Of a stretch of 64,000 nt of DNA, positions 60,444 through 64,000 are shown one piece after another. The stretch's first letter is position 1, and every line of letters starts with the position of its first letter. The DNA comes from CAIZQW01 sp942493055 (GTDB lineage Bacteria; Verrucomicrobiota; Kiritimatiellia; RFP12; UBA1067). Both the position numbers and the translations under genes were made by a program. The notes under the pieces are model-generated. The model was not told the DNA's origin, searched no databases, and was given only the letters and a program-made list of their open reading frames with translations. Where the stretch lies: assembly GCA_942493055.1 (NCBI GenBank), contig OW818680.1, forward strand, positions 5,704,001-5,768,000. Reading direction: 5' to 3'.

Positions 60444-61022
60444 ATGGAGTATTTCATTTTGCTCGTGAGTGCGATTCTGGTGAATAATTTTGTGTTGAGC
60501 CGGTTTTTGGGTATTTGTCCCTTTTTGGGCGTCTCCAAGTCGATACCCACGGCCATGGGCATGTCGGGTGCGGTTATTTTTGTGATCACCATTGCCTCGG
60601 CTGTTACCTGGGCGTTTCAGAAGTATCTGTTGGAACCGTTGGGGCTTGAAAAGTTTTTGCAGACCCTGGCCTTCATCTTAGTGATTGCAGCGTTGGTTCA
60701 GTTGATTGATATTGTGATGAAGCGCTTTGCGCCACCGCTTCATGCGGCTTTGGGTATTTACCTGCCGTTGATTACGACCAATTGCGCTGTTCTCGGTGTG
60801 GCGGTCATCAACATGAAGGATGGCAACGGCTTCATTAAATCCGTTGTCTTTGGTTTTGCGGCGTCGGTCGGGTTTGCGTTTGCCCTCCTGATTTTCACAG
60901 GGCTTCGCGAAAAGATAGACCGAGCTGATCCGCCCCGTTGCTTTAAAGGTGTGGCCATTTCATTGGTGACGGCAGGCTTGTTGAGTCTTGCCTTCATGGG
61001 GTTCAGCGGGTTAGTGAAGTAG
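60444..61022 (+). CDS. rnfA: Rnf complex membrane subunit RnfA
   Basis: 192 residues from 60444, with AAAAGGGAGC upstream; the longer frame adds 21 residues with no support. Six membrane helices. NNFVLSRFLGICPFLGVSKS and LPLITTNCAVLGVAV carry the conserved cysteines and polar residues of RnfA/NqrE. The Rnf complex couples ferredoxin:NAD+ electron transfer to Na+ or H+ export. Confidence 0.95.
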   Translation: MEYFILLVSAILVNNFVLSRFLGICPFLGVSKSIPTAMGMSGAVIFVITIASAVTWAFQKYLLEPLGLEKFLQTLAFILVIAALVQLIDIVMKRFAPPLHAALGIYLPLITTNCAVLGVAVINMKDGNGFIKSVVFGFAASVGFAFALLIFTGLREKIDRADPPRCFKGVAISLVTAGLLSLAFMGFSGLVK

Positions 61023-61061
61023 CAACCTGCGCCTTTTTTTAACACGTGACTTATTTTTTTT

Positions 61062-61850
61062 ATGGATCCAATTACAACATCAACATTGTGTATCGGCGGG
61101 GTAGGACTTGTCAGTGCGGCCGCATTGGCTGTCGCCGACAAATTTCTAACAGTCCCTGAAGATCCGCTTATTTCCAAGGTTGCGGGATGTCTGCCAGGGG
61201 CAAACTGCGGCGGTTGCGGCTATGCCGGCTGCGCCGATTACGCCCGTGCGATTGTGAAAGCTGGCGCGGAACTCAATATGTGTGCTCCGGCTGGCAGTGA
61301 TGGCGCAAAGGCGATCGGGGCGGTACTTGGGAGGGACCCGGGAACTGGGGTCGAGCGTAGGGTGGCGCTGGTGCTGTGTTGTGGCGATTTTACAGAGGCT
61401 GTGCGTCGCTCCTACTATAACGGGATTGCGGAGTGTGCGGCAGCGCAAGCAACGGCTGGCGGCGACAAGGGATGCACATACGGTTGCCTCGGCTATGCCT
61501 CCTGCGTTCGGGCGTGTCCGGTACAGGCGATCCGGCTTGAAAAAGGGATTGCCAAAGTGAATAAGCAACTCTGCATTTCCTGCGGCAAATGCGTGGCCAC
61601 CTGTCCCCGGAAGTTGATTAAACTGGTTCCCTTCAAGGCGGAGATCCACGTCTTGTGCAGTTCGCCGGAGAAAGGGCCGGTTGTTAAAAAAGTCTGTGGG
61701 ACCGGCTGCATCGGTTGCCGGATCTGTACCAAGCTTGCGGGGGATGCGATTGTTATGGATGGCTTCTTGGCCAAGGTGGATTACACGAAAGAGCTGAACA
61801 ACCCGGAGTTAATTGCCAAGTGTCCGGGGAAATGCATTCGCTCGGCATAG
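61062..61850 (+). CDS. rnfB: Rnf complex ferredoxin-type subunit RnfB
   Basis: 262 residues. An N-terminal membrane helix (LCIGGVGLVSAAALAVA) leads into CLPGANCGGCGYAGCADY, the Fe-S site typical of RnfB. Further clusters follow in GCTYGCLGYASCVRACP, CISCGKCVATCP and GCIGCRIC. It takes electrons from ferredoxin. It lies 39 bases after rnfA and 42 before rnfC. Confidence 0.95.
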   Translation: MDPITTSTLCIGGVGLVSAAALAVADKFLTVPEDPLISKVAGCLPGANCGGCGYAGCADYARAIVKAGAELNMCAPAGSDGAKAIGAVLGRDPGTGVERRVALVLCCGDFTEAVRRSYYNGIAECAAAQATAGGDKGCTYGCLGYASCVRACPVQAIRLEKGIAKVNKQLCISCGKCVATCPRKLIKLVPFKAEIHVLCSSPEKGPVVKKVCGTGCIGCRICTKLAGDAIVMDGFLAKVDYTKELNNPELIAKCPGKCIRSA

Positions 61851-61892
61851 GGTTGAGGTGGGCCTGTTGACTATTTGGAACGATACTAAAAA

Positions 61893-63245
61893 ATGAAGAC
61901 TGAAAACTCGACGTTCACGTTTAAGGGCGGAATCCATCCGCAGTACTTCAAAGAGGTGACAGCCGGCTGCGCCCTCCGGTCGATTCCGACCCCTGACCAT
62001 CTGTTTGTCTCCATGCAGCAGCATCTGGGTGCTGCTGCGAAAACTCTGGTCAAGCAAGGGGATCAGGTGAAACGCAACCAGCTGATCGGTGAGCAGAATG
62101 GCAATATTTCGGCGCCGGTACATGCGCCGGTGGCGGGCAAGATCTCCGCGCTTGTCTCTGTTCCGACGGCTGCTGGCCGTCTCTCCCCGGCGGTGATTAT
62201 TGAGCCCGATGGCAGTGACGAAGTCGAGTTTTATGAGCCGTTCAAAGAGTGGCAGGGCGCCGACGAAAAGGCCATGGTCGCACGGATCAAGGAAGCGGGC
62301 GTGGTGGGCATGGGCGGCGCTGGCTTTCCTACGGGGGTCAAGATGTCGCCACCGCCCGGGAAGAAGATCGACACGCTGATCATTAACGGTGCTGAATGTG
62401 AGCCTTATCTGACGGCTGACCACCGGATGATGTTGGAGCATGCCCAGGAGATTCACATCGGGATCGAGATTTTGCGCAATATTCTAGGGGCAAAAACCGT
62501 TCGGATCGCGATTGAGGATAATAAGCCAGATGCGATTCAAGCCATGGAATCGGCCTTGAAGCAGATGGCGGGTGATGTGGCGGTATCTGTTTTAAAGACG
62601 AGTTACCCGCAGGGGGCTGAAAAGCAGCAAATCTTCTCTGTGACAGGGCGTCAAGTCCCGCGTGGCGGGCTTCCGATGGATGTGGGATGTGTCGTTGAAA
62701 ATGTCAGTACGGCGTATGCGGTTTACGAAGCTGTCATGAAGGGGCAGCCCTTAACCTATCGTGCCATTACCGTCACAGGTGATGCGATTGAGAATCCCTC
62801 CAATCTCTGGGTGCCGTGCGGCACGCAATATCAAACCCTGATTGCTGCGTGCGGGGGGATGCTGGGCCATGCGATGAAGGTCATATCCGGGGGGCCGATG
62901 ATGGGCTTTGCGGTGAGCGGCTTGGACATTCCGACCACGAAAACCTCCTCGGGCCTGTTGTGTCTGACCCAGGCACGCGTCGCGAACTATACTTCTCAGG
63001 CCTGTATTTCGTGTGGGCGGTGTGTCGAGGCCTGTCCCATGCGGCTTATTCCGTCTGAGCTGAGTCAGTTTATCGAGGCTGAGGATGTCGCAAGCGCGGA
63101 GCAGATCGGGCTGATGGATTGTGTGGAATGCGGTTCGTGCGCGTATGTCTGTCCGGCTCACCGTCCGCTTGTGCACCACTTCCGGCGCGGCAAGGGCGTT
63201 GTGCTCGCAAAGCGTGCGTCAGCTCCGGCAACCGCCAAAAAATAG
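61893..63245 (+). CDS. rnfC: Rnf complex NADH-dehydrogenase-like subunit RnfC
   Basis: 450 residues. GVVGMGGAGFPTGVKM is the flavin/NAD site and INGAECEPYLTADHR the family block. CISCGRCVEACPMRL and CVECGSCAYVCP hold two 4Fe-4S clusters at the C-terminus. It exchanges electrons with NAD(H). The next gene in the window is not rnfD, so the complex is encoded in at least two places or is incomplete here. A TCCGGGG-type block has no special meaning. Confidence 0.95.
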   Translation: MKTENSTFTFKGGIHPQYFKEVTAGCALRSIPTPDHLFVSMQQHLGAAAKTLVKQGDQVKRNQLIGEQNGNISAPVHAPVAGKISALVSVPTAAGRLSPAVIIEPDGSDEVEFYEPFKEWQGADEKAMVARIKEAGVVGMGGAGFPTGVKMSPPPGKKIDTLIINGAECEPYLTADHRMMLEHAQEIHIGIEILRNILGAKTVRIAIEDNKPDAIQAMESALKQMAGDVAVSVLKTSYPQGAEKQQIFSVTGRQVPRGGLPMDVGCVVENVSTAYAVYEAVMKGQPLTYRAITVTGDAIENPSNLWVPCGTQYQTLIAACGGMLGHAMKVISGGPMMGFAVSGLDIPTTKTSSGLLCLTQARVANYTSQACISCGRCVEACPMRLIPSELSQFIEAEDVASAEQIGLMDCVECGSCAYVCPAHRPLVHHFRRGKGVVLAKRASAPATAKK

Positions 63246-63328
63246 AATAATCGCTGATTCACTTTTTACTCGTTATTCTAGCCTAAATAAGTCATAATTT
63301 CTCCTATTGTATTAGAGGGAGATGGGTT

Positions 63329-64000
63329 ATGGTTGCGAAACGGGCATTTATTTTCATAGCTTTACTGCTTTCAGCGTGTTTGGGAAGGGCTGCGCTTGTC
63401 ATTAACGAAGTTTGTTATGACAATTCTGTGCTTCGGGATGAAAACGGTGCTGCGCCTGACTGGATTGAACTCTACAATTCAGGGTCCGGAAGTGTGAACA
63501 TCTTTAATTACGGGTTGGATGATGAGAGCCCCTTTGTGCATGCGCCTCCGCTCGGGACGGGCAATGGTCTGCGTCTACCAGACTATACGATTCCTGAAGG
63601 CGGCTATCTGGTTGTCTTGACAGGGGTTGCGACCTCCAACTATACGACCTGGGTCACGGCTCCGGATATTGCGGTGATTCCCGAAAATGCGACCTGGAAA
63701 TTCTCCGCGCCCTCCAGCGCCCCTGTATCAACATGGATGACTGCTGCCTTTAATGACACGACGTGGTCAAGCGGCATGGCCCCTTTCGGTTACAACGATG
63801 CCACGCTGAATATGGATTGCGCAACCGTCCTCGGCTATGGCGGAAACCCGGCGAACCGTTATCCGACGGCCTATTTTCGAAAAACCTTCAATCTCATCAA
63901 TCCGTCGGTGGTCACGGGGCTGGTGGTGACGGCCCGCATCAATGACGGCTTGGTCATGTATTTAAATGGTGTCGAAGTCTTGCGAAACATCATGCCTTTG
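63329..64000 (+). CDS. Lamin-tail-domain surface protein, C-terminus beyond window
   Basis: The start at 63329 has GAGGGAGATGGGTT before it; 224 residues are seen and the frame stays open. A signal peptide (FIFIALLLSACLGRAA) is followed by VINEVCYDNSVLRD and APDWIELYNSGS, the start of a lamin tail domain (residues ~22-100). Next comes a beta-sandwich (TWMTAAFNDTTW, GYGGNPANRYP, FRKTFNL). Such proteins are usually large and secreted. Function unknown. Confidence 0.75.
   Translation, partial: MVAKRAFIFIALLLSACLGRAALVINEVCYDNSVLRDENGAAPDWIELYNSGSGSVNIFNYGLDDESPFVHAPPLGTGNGLRLPDYTIPEGGYLVVLTGVATSNYTTWVTAPDIAVIPENATWKFSAPSSAPVSTWMTAAFNDTTWSSGMAPFGYNDATLNMDCATVLGYGGNPANRYPTAYFRKTFNLINPSVVTGLVVTARINDGLVMYLNGVEVLRNIMPL

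Overview
The window looks like a chromosome segment from an anaerobic, polysaccharide- and glycoprotein-degrading member of the PVC superphylum, most likely Kiritimatiellota or Lentisphaerota. The evidence is the mix of several FGly-type sulfatases, Tat-exported Gfo/Idh/MocA proteins, a PmoA-like (DUF6807) protein, a lamin-tail protein, cytochrome/beta-propeller proteins, Rnf subunits and many non-coding dispersed repeats. The phylum is an inference from gene content; no 16S rRNA gene is present.

Layout. 1-4250 (minus strand): a tightly overlapping operon of TetR regulator, UbiA prenyltransferase, radical SAM enzyme, diacylglycerol-kinase-type lipid kinase and an AIR-synthase/ThiL-like protein that runs off the left edge. 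A TetR-type palindrome lies in front of it. This looks like an uncharacterised isoprenoid or lipid pathway. 4298-6243: a membrane protein and an alpha/beta hydrolase, bracketed by two copies of the start of an antitoxin-like gene. 6482-15161 (minus): a secreted degradation cluster of GH10 xylanase, two sulfatases, an SGNH esterase and a di-haem beta-propeller protein. 15333-19604 (minus): Hsp20, then a mono-haem PD40 lipoprotein next to a DUF6057-like membrane protein.

19814-23461 (plus): an operon of exported cupin, VOC protein, DhaK, DhaL and LsrF-type aldolase, which reads as a sugar isomerase-kinase-aldolase route. 23576-28436 (minus): GalNAc/mucin genes, namely an NahK-like kinase, a GH109-like glycosidase and an M60 (enhancin-type) peptidase. 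28602-31056: a tandem pair of secreted discoidin-like proteins and ApbE. 31343-34069: a seven-haem cytochrome c fused to a membrane domain. 34148-39213: an oxidoreductase followed by ETF-quinone oxidoreductase, ferredoxin-fused EtfA and EtfB. 39407-42762: two large SPFH proteins. 42773-43834: a second ApbE, a lipoprotein.

44243-51707 is a housekeeping stretch (YggS, a B12-type radical SAM protein, EttA, tRNA-Phe, ADP-ribosylglycohydrolase, YkgJ-like protein, tmRNA), strewn with long palindromic repeats. 51839-60303: an OPT transporter, PmoA-like protein, Gfo/Idh oxidoreductase plus sugar epimerase, a third sulfatase and a URO-D-type methyltransferase-like protein. 60444-63245: rnfA, rnfB and rnfC, not followed by rnfD/G/E. 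The window ends in a lamin-tail surface protein.

Taken together, surface enzymes would remove sulfate and sugars from xylan-like or mucin-like glycans and the sugars would be phosphorylated and cleaved inside. Electrons could pass through Etf/ETF-QO, Rnf and a multihaem cytochrome, with the ApbE proteins supplying covalently bound FMN. At least two families of non-coding palindromic repeats fill the gaps between genes.
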